From NCBI RefSeq assembly GCF_040869035.1, contig NZ_CP162100.1:3162001-3226000 (forward strand): DNA of 64,000 nucleotides, in the 5' to 3' direction. Both the position numbers and the translations under genes were made by a program. The notes beneath the pieces were generated by a model. It saw only the letters and a program-made list of their open reading frames with translations. It searched no databases and had not been told where the DNA came from. Position 1 is the first letter of the stretch; every line of letters starts with the position of its first letter. Below, piece by piece: positions 1 through 9,300 of the stretch. The stretch is from Vibrio sp. NTOU-M3. Lineage in GTDB: Bacteria > Pseudomonadota > Gammaproteobacteria > Enterobacterales > Vibrionaceae.

Positions 1-433
1 CATCACTTAACTTATCCATCAAAAATTGACTCCCTGCCGCCTGTTCACCTGACTCATAAAACAGCACATCTATCACAGGCAAAAAGCTTGGTGCGGCGCT
101 TAACGGGATCACAATGACGGAAGGCAGCGCTGACAACAATGGATTCACTTGCCCGGTACGATATTCGACCGTAGCACACACCAGTTCAGCTCCTTTACCT
201 AGCCCTTCAATCACATGTGGATTCGCTTTGGGTAAATAGATCACACATGGCTGATCAATGGTCAGCTGTTTGGAGTGAGCATCGCGCAAAGTTAGTTGGC
301 CGGATTTTAGAATATGAAGGTGCCCTTTGGTTGCCTTATCTTCCTTTATCGATGACACCCCACAAAGGTGACCGGAGTAAAACACGCCAGCTCGGATTGA
401 AAAGTGCTCAATCAGTTGTGACAGCAAGTCCAT
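1..433 (-). CDS. AraC-type regulator, cupin sensor domain (3' part missing)
   Basis: The reading frame opens at an ATG at 431-433 and runs off the left edge, so about 144 N-terminal residues are present. It begins MDLLSQLIEHFSIRAGVF and continues with a small beta-rich domain (GHLHILKSGQLTL, VIYLPKANPHVIEG) typical of the cupin-like ligand-sensing half of AraC-family activators. The DNA-binding helix-turn-helix half would lie outside the window, so the assignment rests on the N-terminal domain only. It is divergent from the YHS-domain gene with about 110 bp between them, so it may control that gene (inference). What it senses cannot be told. Confidence 0.7.
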   Translation of the reverse strand, partial: MDLLSQLIEHFSIRAGVFYSGHLCGVSSIKEDKATKGHLHILKSGQLTLRDAHSKQLTIDQPCVIYLPKANPHVIEGLGKGAELVCATVEYRTGQVNPLLSALPSVIVIPLSAAPSFLPVIDVLFYESGEQAAGSQFLMDKLSD

Positions 434-544
434 GTTTGATCCTCGTACTATTGGCACAGTTTTGTGTTTTTTTGTCTCTCTACAGACCGGAGCAACGGCC
501 TAAAGTACTTCACACAACGCGATAAACACCAACAAGGAGTTCCC

Positions 545-1021
545 ATGACAAGCGTAAAATCGACAACAAAAAAACTCACTCTGATGGCTGCGGTACTGGG
601 TGCCTCGTTTTCGGCAATGGCCGCCGATATTGATATGAGTGTTGACCAAAATGACTTAGCGATTCAAGGCTATGATCCAGTGGCGTACTTCACTGAGCAA
701 GGTGCCGTCAAAGGTAATCCTGAGTTTTCGGCCACCTATAAGAATGCCATCTACCACTTCACCAGCAGCAAAAACCGTGATGATTTTCGTGCTAATCCTG
801 AAGCATTTGCGCCTCAATACGGGGGTTACTGTGCATTCGGTGTTGCCATGGGTAAGAAATTTGCAACCGATCCAGAAGCATGGAAGGTTGAAGATGGCAA
901 ACTCTATCTGAATTTGGATAAATCGGTGCAGCAGCGCTGGTTAGAAAACACCAACGGCTTTATTCAAGATGCTGACGGTAATTGGCCACAAATCAAGACG
1001 GTTGCAGCCGATAAACTGTAA
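545..1021 (+). CDS. Exported YHS domain-containing protein
   Basis: A 158-residue protein with a cleavable signal peptide (Lys-rich start, hydrophobic stretch, cleavage near SAMAA, about residue 25). The mature part carries a YHS domain: GYDPVAYF, then YGGYCAFGVAMG. YHS domains are small and often metal-linked, but this family has no firm function. Relatives are annotated as YHS (seleno)proteins; here the key position is an ordinary Cys codon (TGT). The ATG at 545 is chosen because AAGGAG lies just upstream and the signal peptide follows; an upstream in-frame ATG at 464 would add an unconvincing leader. A strong terminator follows. It is divergent from the AraC-like gene. Confidence 0.85.
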   Translation: MTSVKSTTKKLTLMAAVLGASFSAMAADIDMSVDQNDLAIQGYDPVAYFTEQGAVKGNPEFSATYKNAIYHFTSSKNRDDFRANPEAFAPQYGGYCAFGVAMGKKFATDPEAWKVEDGKLYLNLDKSVQQRWLENTNGFIQDADGNWPQIKTVAADKL

Positions 1022-1028
1022 TGATGTT

Positions 1029-1072
1029 TCGCATCCTCTTGTTCTCCCTTCTTAAGGGGATGCGACTTTTTA
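1029..1072 (+). terminator. Rho-independent terminator after YHS gene
   Basis: A 12-bp stem with one G-U pair (1029-1040 with 1054-1065) is followed by a T run. It ends the YHS transcript, and its downstream edge lies 4 bp before the end of the convergent flavoprotein gene. Confidence 0.8.
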
Positions 1073-1076
1073 CTGC

Positions 1077-2270
1077 CTAAACCCACTGGCCGGCAACAAA
1101 GCCCGAACTCCAGCACCACTGGAAGTTATATCCTCCGAGCCAGCCAGTGACATCCATCACCTCACCAATAAAGTACAAGCCTTTGATGTTTTTGCATTCC
1201 ATGGTTTTAGACGATAAGTGATCGGTATCCACACCACCAAGTGTCACCTCTGCGGTGCGATAGCCTTCTGTACCATTTGGAGCAATGGCCCACTGCTCTA
1301 GTCTCTCAACAATTGTGACTAATTCTTTGGCATTGAACTGTTTTAATGGCTTATCTACGAGCTCTTTACGCTCAATCAGCACTTCAACCAAGCGCTTTGG
1401 TAACACCTTAGCTAAAGTGTTTTTAAGTGACTGATTAGGATGTTTTTCGCGGTTACGCTCTAATAGTTCGGCAATATCATCATTCGGTACCAAGTTAATC
1501 GTCACCTTCTGACCCGCTTTCCAGAACGAAGAAATTTGTAAAACGGAAGGACCGGATAAACCTCGGTGAGTAAACAGCAACGCTTCTTTGAATAATGTGC
1601 CATCTTGCGCGGTAATTTCGGCCGGAATCGCGATGCCGGAAAGCTCCGAAAAGGCTTCTTTATCTTCTTTATGCAGCGTAAAAGGCACCAATCCAGCCGT
1701 CGTTGGCACCACAGGAATACCAAATTGCTCAGCGATTTTATAGCCAAATGGCGTAGCGCCTAGCTTGGGCATCGACAAGCCGCCCGTCGCCACAACCAAA
1801 GCATCACAAGAGATCTGTTTCGCGTTAACCTGCAGTACAAAACCGGTTTCTGTTTGGCTGATTTGTTCTACATCTTGCTGATAACGCAGCGCTACATTTG
1901 GCACCGCGCACTCTGCCAGTAGCATTTTAACGATGTCTTTCGCCGTGTGCTCCGCGACACAAAAGAGCTGACCATGATCGCGCTCTTCAAACTCGATTCC
2001 GTACTTACTCACCATCGAGATAAAATCCCAGTTGGTGTACTGAGACAAAGCGGATTTCACAAAGTGAGGGTTACGGCATAAATAATTGTTAGCCGAGACA
2101 TCATAATTGGTGAAGTTACATCGCCCGCCACCTGAGATAAGAATTTTGCGCCCCGGCTTTTTGGCATGATCCAGAACCAATACACGGCGACCACGCTTAC
2201 CAGCTTCAGCTGCACACATCAGTCCTGCCGCACCTGCACCGATAATGATGACATCAAACTTCTCACTCAT
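1077..2270 (-). CDS. NAD(P)/FAD-dependent oxidoreductase, YhiN/HI0933 family
   Basis: A 397-residue flavoprotein. The N-terminus holds the FAD-binding Rossmann motif GAGAAGLMCAAEAGKRG (residues about 10-26). The family signature ISGGGRCNFTN follows near residue 48, and the C-terminus closes the FAD site with YFIGEVMDVTGWLGGYNFQWCWSSG. The substrate of this family is not established. The ATG at 2270 is chosen; an upstream in-frame GTG at 2279 would add only three residues. In E. coli, yhiN is also close to uspB and uspA, so the neighbourhood looks conserved. It converges on the YHS gene. Confidence 0.88.
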   Translation of the reverse strand: MSEKFDVIIIGAGAAGLMCAAEAGKRGRRVLVLDHAKKPGRKILISGGGRCNFTNYDVSANNYLCRNPHFVKSALSQYTNWDFISMVSKYGIEFEERDHGQLFCVAEHTAKDIVKMLLAECAVPNVALRYQQDVEQISQTETGFVLQVNAKQISCDALVVATGGLSMPKLGATPFGYKIAEQFGIPVVPTTAGLVPFTLHKEDKEAFSELSGIAIPAEITAQDGTLFKEALLFTHRGLSGPSVLQISSFWKAGQKVTINLVPNDDIAELLERNREKHPNQSLKNTLAKVLPKRLVEVLIERKELVDKPLKQFNAKELVTIVERLEQWAIAPNGTEGYRTAEVTLGGVDTDHLSSKTMECKNIKGLYFIGEVMDVTGWLGGYNFQWCWSSGFVAGQWV

Positions 2271-2293
2271 GATTTTCACTTTTTACTCTGGCA

Positions 2294-2323
2294 ATAAAAA
2301 AGGATGTGCGATGGCACATCCTT
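2294..2323 (-). terminator. Terminator downstream of uspB
   Basis: A perfect 10-bp stem (2300-2309 with 2314-2323, GATG loop) is followed on the minus strand by a run of six T. It closes the uspB transcript ahead of the flavoprotein gene. Confidence 0.85.
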
Positions 2324-2375
2324 GCAAAACGAGGCGCTATTTTAACGATCTTTTTATTGCTTGCCAATTCACCAG

Positions 2376-2699
2376 CTAGAGAAGAATGGCGGCAAACAGC
2401 GTGACAGCAATCAGCGCTGTGCTCAAAATAAAGAGTTCACGGACCCTATCGCACTTCCCAGTAAACACCGGATCATGGTGATGATGGTATTCTTTGCTTT
2501 TTAGGTAGTGGTAAAGCCGAACTTGTTTGGTGACGTTACCATGCGTGGTGAAAAAACCGCGTCCATCCACTTGCTGATAAAGCAAAGGATGTGCTTCACG
2601 CATTATATAGATAAGAGAACGAAGTGCTGTGAGATACCTTGCCATGTTAACGGCCGTCACAAACATTAGCGCAAATAGAATGATGTCTGCATTGATCAT
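2376..2699 (-). CDS. uspB: Universal stress protein B
   Basis: A 107-residue inner-membrane protein matching E. coli UspB. It has an N-terminal membrane helix with [13 protein letters not shown], the conserved [22 protein letters not shown] centre, and a C-terminal membrane helix ([13 protein letters not shown]). In E. coli UspB is a sigma-S-dependent stationary-phase protein linked to ethanol tolerance; its biochemical role is unknown. The ATG at 2699 is preceded by GGGAGG at good spacing; the longer frame to 2723 has no good start. It is downstream of ftnA on the same strand, with uspA divergent beyond. Confidence 0.92.
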   Translation of the reverse strand: MINADIILFALMFVTAVNMARYLTALRSLIYIMREAHPLLYQQVDGRGFFTTHGNVTKQVRLYHYLKSKEYHHHHDPVFTGKCDRVRELFILSTALIAVTLFAAILL

Positions 2700-2772
2700 C
2701 TTTTCCTCCCTACATCTTCTCAAATGCCCAGAGAAAAAGACGATCTATAAGAGATGTCTTTCGCTGAATGGA

Positions 2773-3300
2773 TTATTCAGCGGGGGCATCCATGATAGAA
2801 GATGAACCTTCTTTTGCCAGTGCAGCTAGGTCTTTATCAATAAAGAATAGCGCTTTGCCATCTTCACCAACCAAGTCTAGCTTGTCTAAAATCCCTTTAA
2901 ACAACTTCTCTTCTTCGTGCTGCTCAGCAACGTACCACTGCAAGAAGTTGAACGTTGAGTAGTCTTGAGATGTGAATGCAACGTGAGCAAGTTTGTTGAT
3001 CTTGTCCGTGATCATCTGCTCATGTTCATACGTCTCTCTGAAAACTTCGCCCAGACTTTCGAATTCATGCTTCGGCGCATCAATCGCACCTAGAATTGGC
3101 ATTGCACCGGTTTCACTGACATAAGTGAATAGTCGCTGCATGTGTTCCATTTCTTCCACTGCATGAGCACGTAAAAACTGTGCGGCTCCTTCAAAGCCTT
3201 TGTCTTCACACCAAGCACTCATTTGTAAGTATAGATTGGATGAGAAAAATTCGAGATTAATTTGCTCATTCAATTGTTCAACCATAGCTTGAGACAGCAT
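2773..3300 (-). CDS. ftnA: Non-heme ferritin
   Basis: A 175-residue cytosolic iron-storage ferritin that forms a 24-subunit shell and oxidises Fe(II) at a di-iron site. Ferroxidase ligands are visible in the four-helix bundle: E in [20 protein letters not shown] (E and H), and EQHEEEKLF in helix D. The sequence is close to E. coli FtnA throughout, including [17 protein letters not shown] and [19 protein letters not shown], with a slightly longer C-terminus. The ATG at 3300 has AGGAG seven bases upstream; the frame extends further to 3399 but that leader does not resemble ferritin. It is divergent from uspA. Confidence 0.95.
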   Translation of the reverse strand: MLSQAMVEQLNEQINLEFFSSNLYLQMSAWCEDKGFEGAAQFLRAHAVEEMEHMQRLFTYVSETGAMPILGAIDAPKHEFESLGEVFRETYEHEQMITDKINKLAHVAFTSQDYSTFNFLQWYVAEQHEEEKLFKGILDKLDLVGEDGKALFFIDKDLAALAKEGSSSIMDAPAE

Positions 3301-3456
3301 GTACCACTCCTGATAAGTCCATGTATTTGTTTTCAATATATCACGAAGACAACCATAACACTTTGCGCTCTGAATGTGGATATGAGATCGCTGCGACAAA
3401 AAATTGTTCAGGCTGGTGCTAATCTTTAACTAAGCAAGTTAAACGGAGATAGCACA

Positions 3457-3882
3457 ATGAGTTATCAACATATTTTGGTCGCGGTAGACCTCTCTGAAGA
3501 CAGCAAATACCTCGTCGATAAAGCCGTAACTTTGGCGAAAGCAGTGAGCGCTGATGTTTCCTTCATTCATATCGATGTGAACTACGCAGAGCTCTATACG
3601 GGGTTGATTGATATCAACTTGGCCGAGACACAGCATCAAGCTATTGAAGCCTCGCAAAAACAATTGCAAAACTTTGCCGATCACGCTAATTACCCGATCA
3701 AACATACCTTGGTTGGTGCTGGCGATTTGGGCAACGAGCTGTGCGATAGCATCCAAGAATTCAATATTGATTTGGTTGTTTGTGGCCACCACCAAGACTT
3801 CTGGAGTAAGTTACTCTCGTCCACACGTCAATTGATCAATTGCTCTCCAGTCGATTTGTTGGTTGTACCACTCAAAGACTGA
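3457..3882 (+). CDS. uspA: Universal stress protein A
   Basis: A 141-residue cytosolic UspA-family protein (MSYQHILVAVDLSEDSKYLV at the start, VVCGHHQDFWSKLLSSTRQLIN and VDLLVVPL near the end). Like E. coli UspA it lacks the classical ATP-binding G-2x-G-9x-G(S/T) motif, having GHHQDFWSKLLSSTRQ instead. It forms dimers and is induced by growth arrest and stress in enterobacteria. The start ATG has a GGAG Shine-Dalgarno. It is transcribed away from ftnA-uspB through a 156-bp shared upstream region. Confidence 0.93.
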   Translation: MSYQHILVAVDLSEDSKYLVDKAVTLAKAVSADVSFIHIDVNYAELYTGLIDINLAETQHQAIEASQKQLQNFADHANYPIKHTLVGAGDLGNELCDSIQEFNIDLVVCGHHQDFWSKLLSSTRQLINCSPVDLLVVPLKD

Positions 3883-3920
3883 CGAAAAGAACAAAAGCCG
3901 TTAGACTGCAGGTCTCTTAT

Positions 3921-3935
3921 TGATAATGACTATTA
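3921..3935. promoter_or_regulatory. Fur-box-like inverted repeat ahead of DMT exporter gene
   Basis: The 15 bases TGATAATGACTATTA fit the 7-1-7 Fur consensus (TGATAAT-N-ATTATCA) at 12 of 14 arm positions. It ends 3 bp before the ATG of the DMT transporter gene, where bound repressor would block expression. The match is by eye and one such match could be chance. Confidence 0.35.
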
Positions 3936-3938
3936 GTT

Positions 3939-4820
3939 ATGGGCTATCTATCTGCAGTCACCCTACTTTGGGCTTTCTCATTTAGCCTGATCGGCGTTTA
4001 CCTTGCTGGTCAGGTCGATTCTTGGTTTTCGGTATTTATGCGTGTGGCACTCGCCAGCATATTGTTCCTCCCTTTCTTAAAATTCCGTGGTATCCGCAAA
4101 GCGCTGATCGGCAAACTGATGTTGGTCGGTGGATTTCAACTCGGGCTCATGTACTGCTTCTACTACCAGTCTTTCTTATTGCTATCGGTACCCGAAGTCT
4201 TGCTGTTTACCGTGTTTACTCCTATCTACGTCACTTTGATTTATGATTTATTGAAAGGTCGTTTTTCACTGTGGTATCTCCTCACTGCCGCCATCGCGGT
4301 TTTAGGGGCCTGGTTCATTAAGTTTGCGCAAATTAACGAAAACTTTGTCCTCGGTTTCTTTGTGGTTCAAGGGGCAAACTTATGCTTTGCTATCGGTCAG
4401 GTCGGTTACAAGTACATCATGGAAAAAGAGCCACTTGAACTGCCTCAACACACGGTTTTTGGTTACTTTTACCTTGGTGCATTGTGTGTGGCGACCGTCG
4501 CTTTCGCTTTAATGGGGAACATGGAGAAGCTACCCACAACTTCAACTCAATGGTGGATTTTAATCTACCTTGGTTTCATTGCTTCTGGTGTGGGTTATTT
4601 TGCTTGGAACAAAGGGGCGACCTTGGTGAATGCAGGTGCACTTGCTGTCATGAATAACGCATTGGTGCCTGCAGGGCTTATCGTCAACATCCTGATCTGG
4701 AATCGCGATGTCGACCTTACCCGCTTGGTGATTGGCGGTACCATTATCATGGTTTCATTATGGATTAATGAAACCTGGGTGAAACGTAAGGTTGAACAAC
4801 AATACGCGCAGAGCCACTAA
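3939..4820 (+). CDS. DMT-superfamily (EamA) metabolite transporter
   Basis: A 293-residue inner-membrane protein with about ten hydrophobic helices in two EamA repeats. The second repeat shows the typical ending (GVGYFAWNKGATLVNAGALAVMNNALVPAGLIVN). It resembles the carboxylate/amino-acid/amine transporter group, so it probably exports a small metabolite; the substrate cannot be read. The ATG at 3939 is right by family shape, since the first helix begins at once (MGYLSAVTLLWAFSFS). No clear Shine-Dalgarno is present; a Fur-like palindrome occupies that space. A bidirectional terminator follows. Confidence 0.85.
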   Translation: MGYLSAVTLLWAFSFSLIGVYLAGQVDSWFSVFMRVALASILFLPFLKFRGIRKALIGKLMLVGGFQLGLMYCFYYQSFLLLSVPEVLLFTVFTPIYVTLIYDLLKGRFSLWYLLTAAIAVLGAWFIKFAQINENFVLGFFVVQGANLCFAIGQVGYKYIMEKEPLELPQHTVFGYFYLGALCVATVAFALMGNMEKLPTTSTQWWILIYLGFIASGVGYFAWNKGATLVNAGALAVMNNALVPAGLIVNILIWNRDVDLTRLVIGGTIIMVSLWINETWVKRKVEQQYAQSH

Positions 4821-4830
4821 ATTCACGAAT

Positions 4831-4860
4831 GAAAAAGCCCGCATCACTGCGGGCTTTTTC
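4831..4860. terminator. Bidirectional terminator between DMT gene and convergent unknown gene
   Basis: An 11-bp stem AAAAAGCCCGC (4832-4842) pairs with GCGGGCTTTTT (4849-4859). T runs follow on both strands, and two convergent genes end on either side. Confidence 0.9.
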
Positions 4861-4863
4861 ATC

Positions 4864-5322
4864 TTAGTGCATATGGTTTTGATTGGCTCCAGTTGCTTTA
4901 TCATACTGACTCAGCTGGGCATTTACCTTGCCAAACTGCATTTCGAGCTTCTGGCGCTTTTTCAGCAACTTTTGCTGCTTCTTCAACACCTTTTCCAGTT
5001 TCTTATGATATTTATTCTGCTGCTTTGCCCGTTTTTTCGCTTGTTTGAACGCTTTCTTTGCCGCTTTGTCAGACAATGGCTCAATCACTTGGGTAGTATT
5101 ACTCAGCGCTTCAGCGAGTAAGCCACATGATTGTTGCTCTTCCAATGGCTTGGCTTGGCATTCTTTAGGTGGGATCGCAGCTGGCTTACACAATGCCTCT
5201 TTATCAGCAGAAGAACGTGCACAAGAGCGGCACAGGTATTTAGGCTCTGTCACTAGACTGTATATATCACCTAAGCTTGCTGCAATATCACGCCGATCTA
5301 ACTTACACAAACGTCTCGCCAT
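4864..5322 (-). CDS. Unknown protein: cysteine-rich head, basic coiled coil
   Basis: A 152-residue protein I do not recognise. The first 66 residues hold six cysteines (6, 31, 34, 45, 55, 66), with C31-x2-C34-x10-C45-x9-C55 looking like a metal-binding arrangement. Residues about 82-135 are very rich in Lys, Gln and Leu with heptad spacing, so a basic coiled coil is likely. There is no signal peptide, though the start is Arg-rich (MARRLCKLDRRDI). It ends against the shared terminator and stands alone on its strand between rsmJ and the DMT gene. A nucleic-acid or ribosome-related role would be a guess. Confidence 0.65.
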   Translation of the reverse strand: MARRLCKLDRRDIAASLGDIYSLVTEPKYLCRSCARSSADKEALCKPAAIPPKECQAKPLEEQQSCGLLAEALSNTTQVIEPLSDKAAKKAFKQAKKRAKQQNKYHKKLEKVLKKQQKLLKKRQKLEMQFGKVNAQLSQYDKATGANQNHMH

Positions 5323-5480
5323 GCAACCACTCCAATAGCTAAGAATACGAATAATTATTAGTAAGATATACCTTCATCATTCTAGATAAGCAAGCGCTAA
5401 TTTTGGGTAAAGCTCATTGATAACAGTCAGTGTTCGGTAATCGAAACCACTAACAATTTGAAGTTAATGAATTCGATGAC

Positions 5481-5514
5481 AATTCTTGCCTGCTCAAGTC
5501 AGCAGACAAGAATT
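5481..5514. terminator. Hairpin downstream of rsmJ
   Basis: A long imperfect stem (5481-5494 with 5501-5514, one mismatch) lies 22 bp after the end of rsmJ. There is no T run, so it may be a 3'-end stabiliser rather than an intrinsic terminator. The rest of 5339-5535 shows nothing else obvious. Confidence 0.5.
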
Positions 5515-5535
5515 AGGAGGAATGTAATTTTGTGA

Positions 5536-6318
5536 TCACGATGTCATGCCCGCATTGACGTAAACATCAAAGCGGTTCTTTTTCGTTTCAATCGCCATGG
5601 TGGGTTTTTGTTGCGCGAGCCAATCAGCATAATCAGGTCTTTTTACCACCACCCTTTTAACAGCAAGGGCTAAGGCGGGTTCTAACAGCGCATCCGCATC
5701 GGTGTCTGCACCGACTAACGATTGAAAGACACGCATCTCTTTTTTGACCAGCGCCGATTTTTTCTTGTTTTCCGGATGCGGATACATCGGATCAAGGTAG
5801 ACCACATCAGGCTTTATAAAGTTAGGATCAGAAACCAAGGTGTGCAGAGCATCATGACTGGAAGCATGCAGCAAACTCATGCGTTCAGAAACCCATTGAC
5901 CAATCTCACTGTCTTGCTTGGCTCGGGTTAAACCATCATCCAATAACGCAGCGACCACGGGATGACGTTCAACCATTTGTACCTTACAGCCTAAAGACGC
6001 CAATACAAAAGCATCACGACCGAGCCCCGCGGTGCCATCTAGAATGGTTGGCGTGGCGCCTTTATTCATTCCTGCCGCCTTAGCAATGGCTTGGCCCTTA
6101 CCCCCACCAAACTTACGTCGATGCGCAACCGCACCCCCAGCCAGATCGACATAAATCGCCCCCAGCTTGGGTTCATCAAATTTACGCAGCTCAAGGCGCT
6201 CTGTGGTCAATACCAGAGCAAAGACGCTGTTGCTATCGTGGGTTAGGTTCCAACGCTGAGATAACGCATCCAAATGCGTTTGCTGTTGTGGATCTTCACA
6301 AATCAATTGTAGCTGCAC
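5536..6318 (-). CDS. rsmJ: 16S rRNA (guanine-1516-N2)-methyltransferase
   Basis: A 260-residue SAM-dependent methyltransferase that makes m2G1516 in 16S rRNA. The SAM motif I region is [29 protein letters not shown] (residues about 93-121). The catalytic-side motif is [28 protein letters not shown], and [14 protein letters not shown] precedes motif I, all as in E. coli YhiQ/RsmJ. The ATG start at 6318 fits the family length. It is downstream of the GGDEF/EAL gene with a 63-bp gap. Confidence 0.93.
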   Translation of the reverse strand: MQLQLICEDPQQQTHLDALSQRWNLTHDSNSVFALVLTTERLELRKFDEPKLGAIYVDLAGGAVAHRRKFGGGKGQAIAKAAGMNKGATPTILDGTAGLGRDAFVLASLGCKVQMVERHPVVAALLDDGLTRAKQDSEIGQWVSERMSLLHASSHDALHTLVSDPNFIKPDVVYLDPMYPHPENKKKSALVKKEMRVFQSLVGADTDADALLEPALALAVKRVVVKRPDYADWLAQQKPTMAIETKKNRFDVYVNAGMTS

Positions 6319-6381
6319 AAAAAGCTCCAGAAATGCAGGACGATGACTGCCGAGGAGTGTAACGGAATTTACCGATTGTGA

Positions 6382-9300
6382 CTAAACCTTCTGCTCTTCA
6401 TGTAAGTTTCGCACCAGATCACCCAGCGGCTTTGGTTTACCTATGATATACCCCTGCGCATAATCCACGCCAAGCTCAAGCAGCAAATCAATGATTTTGG
6501 TGTTTTCGACAAATTCCGCCACCGTTTTTTTGCCAAGCTGTTTGGCTAAATCATTGATTGACCTCACCATCACACGATCCATTTCGTTCACGTCCATATC
6601 ACGCACAAACAAACCATCGATTTTCACGATATCCACGGGAAGTTGTTTCAGGTAACCAAATGACGACAAACCTGAGCCAAAATCATCCAACGCGATCACA
6701 CACCCAAGTGCTTTTAATTGGCTAAACAGTGTGATGGCTTGCTTGATGTTGCTCATCGCAGCTGTCTCGGTGATTTCTAGGCAAATCTTGTGGCACGGTA
6801 CCGAACTACTATCGAGAGTCTCTAGCAGAAACGCAATAAACTCCTGATTACCCATTGAGTGCCCTGAAAGGTTAATCGAGCACATTTCAAGTTGTTCAAC
6901 CGCCTGAGGGTGGGATTCAAGCCACTGCAACGTCTTAGTCACGACCTGCGTATCGATAAGATGGGCAATGTTGTAGCGCTCAGAAGCTGGCATAAAGATC
7001 GCTGGAGAAATGTATTCACCATCGGCTTTTTTAAGCCTGACCAAAATTTCAAAATGATTTTTAGAGCGATCTTGGTTGAGGTTGATGATGCGCTGAGCAA
7101 ATAGCTCCAAGCGATCGTTCGCCAAGGCGTGGTGTACTAAGTTGACACTTTCCATCTCTAGCTGACGCTGGCGTAAGTCTTCGTCATCTTGGCAATAGAG
7201 ATTAAAACGGTTGCGCCCTTCTTCCTTGGCTGCATGACAGGCGGTATCTGCTTGCGCATGCACCATCTGGGGAGAAATTGCAGTATGGTCAATCAGACGA
7301 ATACCAATAGAACACGTTAGGTTGAGGCGGATTTCATCCCATACAAAAGGCTGCTCGCTCAGTGTGGTAATGATCATACGCGCCACTTCCTTTGCATCCC
7401 GTTCGGTGCAGTCTCTCAATAAAATGGCAAACTCATCACCGCCCATGCGCGCCAATATCGCATTGTACGGCAATACATCTTCCAGCATGCTGGCACAAAA
7501 TTGGATGGCGGTATCTCCCGCTTCATGGCCAGCGGTATCATTAAGGACTTTCAGTTGATCAAGATCGAGAAATAACATGGCATGTGTACGGGTATAACCT
7601 TCCACCTCTTTCAGTGCCTTATGTAGCTCGATCTCGAAATAGTTGCGGTTATAGGTATCCGTCAACAAGTCATGGCCCGCTTGGTAAGTAAGCTGCTGGG
7701 CAAGCAACTTCATTTCCGTAATGTCTTCACCAACAATCAATAAATGGCCGGTTTCGGCAAGCGGTCGGATATTTTCCCGTATCCACAGCGTCTCCCCATT
7801 GGCATGCTGATATTCAGTTTCACGACGCCATACCCCTTTCAGTGCCTGCTTTGGCTGTAGCAATACCTGCCTTGGTAATAAGGTGTCTTGGTGGGCATAA
7901 AATTCATTTAACTTGTGCCCTAGAATGTCACTGGGCACATAGCCAAGCAGTTGTTCAGCAAAGTGATTCACCTGCTGGATCCGGTTTTGTCCATCTAGCG
8001 TCACCATCATGACTGGTTGCTTGTCATAGTAATGGCTTAAATTCGCCTCACGTTGATATAGCTTTTCTTCCGTGACTTTTCGGCTGGTGATATCTCGGGC
8101 TTCAAATAGGTACTGCGCTTGATTGTCGGCAAGCTCTGGCAAAAGTTTAAGCGTGACTTCCAGTACCATCGCCCCTTCATCAGCGTGCCATATCTCCGCC
8201 TCAAATTGCGTCGTTTGCGTACATTCAGGCGAATCAAAGAAACGCTGTACGGCCTGTGCCGCACTCTCTTCCCAATGGCGATGCTGCCAAATGGGTTTAT
8301 CCTGTCGAAAATCTTGATGATAGAACAACCACTGCAGTTTGCTGTTACTCGAAATCACCCGACCGTGGGCATCCAAAATTCCGATAAAGTGATAGCTTTG
8401 ATCAAACACCATCTCAAGCAATAACTGGCTCTGCTTAGCCACTAACTCACTTTTCTTGAGGCGACTCAGGTAGTAAACCAAAGCCATGATGACAATCAGC
8501 ATTAGTAATACTAGCGCCCCAGCCACTCGTAACTCTTGTTGATATTTCGCAGTAAAAGATGATGGCTTGTTCAGGAAACTGGACACCGCTTCGCCTTCAA
8601 TGCCTAAATTCCATTTACGCACTGCCGCATAGTCAAATTTGATTTCAGGGATCCCCACTTCCACTTTCGGCATCGGTTGTTCAGGATGATCCAATATGCC
8701 CATCAACTTATTCGCCACTTGTTGCCCTTGCATAAGGCCACTTTGCATCATGCCCCCAACGGCACCAGCTCCCATGCCGATGTCATGCACTAAATAAATC
8801 GGGGCTTTAGACTGCTGATTGATGGCTTGCCAGTCATCATCAGACACTAACGAACCTTGATCGTCACGAAAATAGACCCAGTAAAGCACGGCTTGGTTCT
8901 TATCCATGCTTGAAACCTTTGCTATAAGTTCTTCGGGGTTATTGGGGGTTAAGAAGTGAATCAGTTTACGATAACTTGGATTGAGTTTAATAAAACGGCT
9001 CACGTGCTCACGCACGGCCTCTCCGGTTTTGGAATAATCACTAACAATCCATAATCGTTTGAGTTGCGGCTGTACCCGTTGGATTAACGAGAGCGTACTG
9101 AGTATATCGGTATCTTCAATCACACCGGTTGCATTAAGCCCTTGATGCAAAACGGGACTGTAGTTGTTAATCCCACCAAATAATACCGGGATATCACCTA
9201 ACTGGGGAGCTAAGCGTTTCATTAATGCCAATGCATTGTTGTCACTCACGACAATGGCTTTGAATTTTTCTGAACGCAGTTTGGTATAAAACAACTGATA

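Noticed and set aside
672..911. Possible selenoprotein or alternative frame in the YHS gene
   Set aside because: The key position is a TGT Cys codon with no in-frame TGA, and the overlapping frame has no support.
3439..3795. 118-codon frame opposite uspA
   Set aside because: It is a shadow of uspA with no Shine-Dalgarno or family resemblance.
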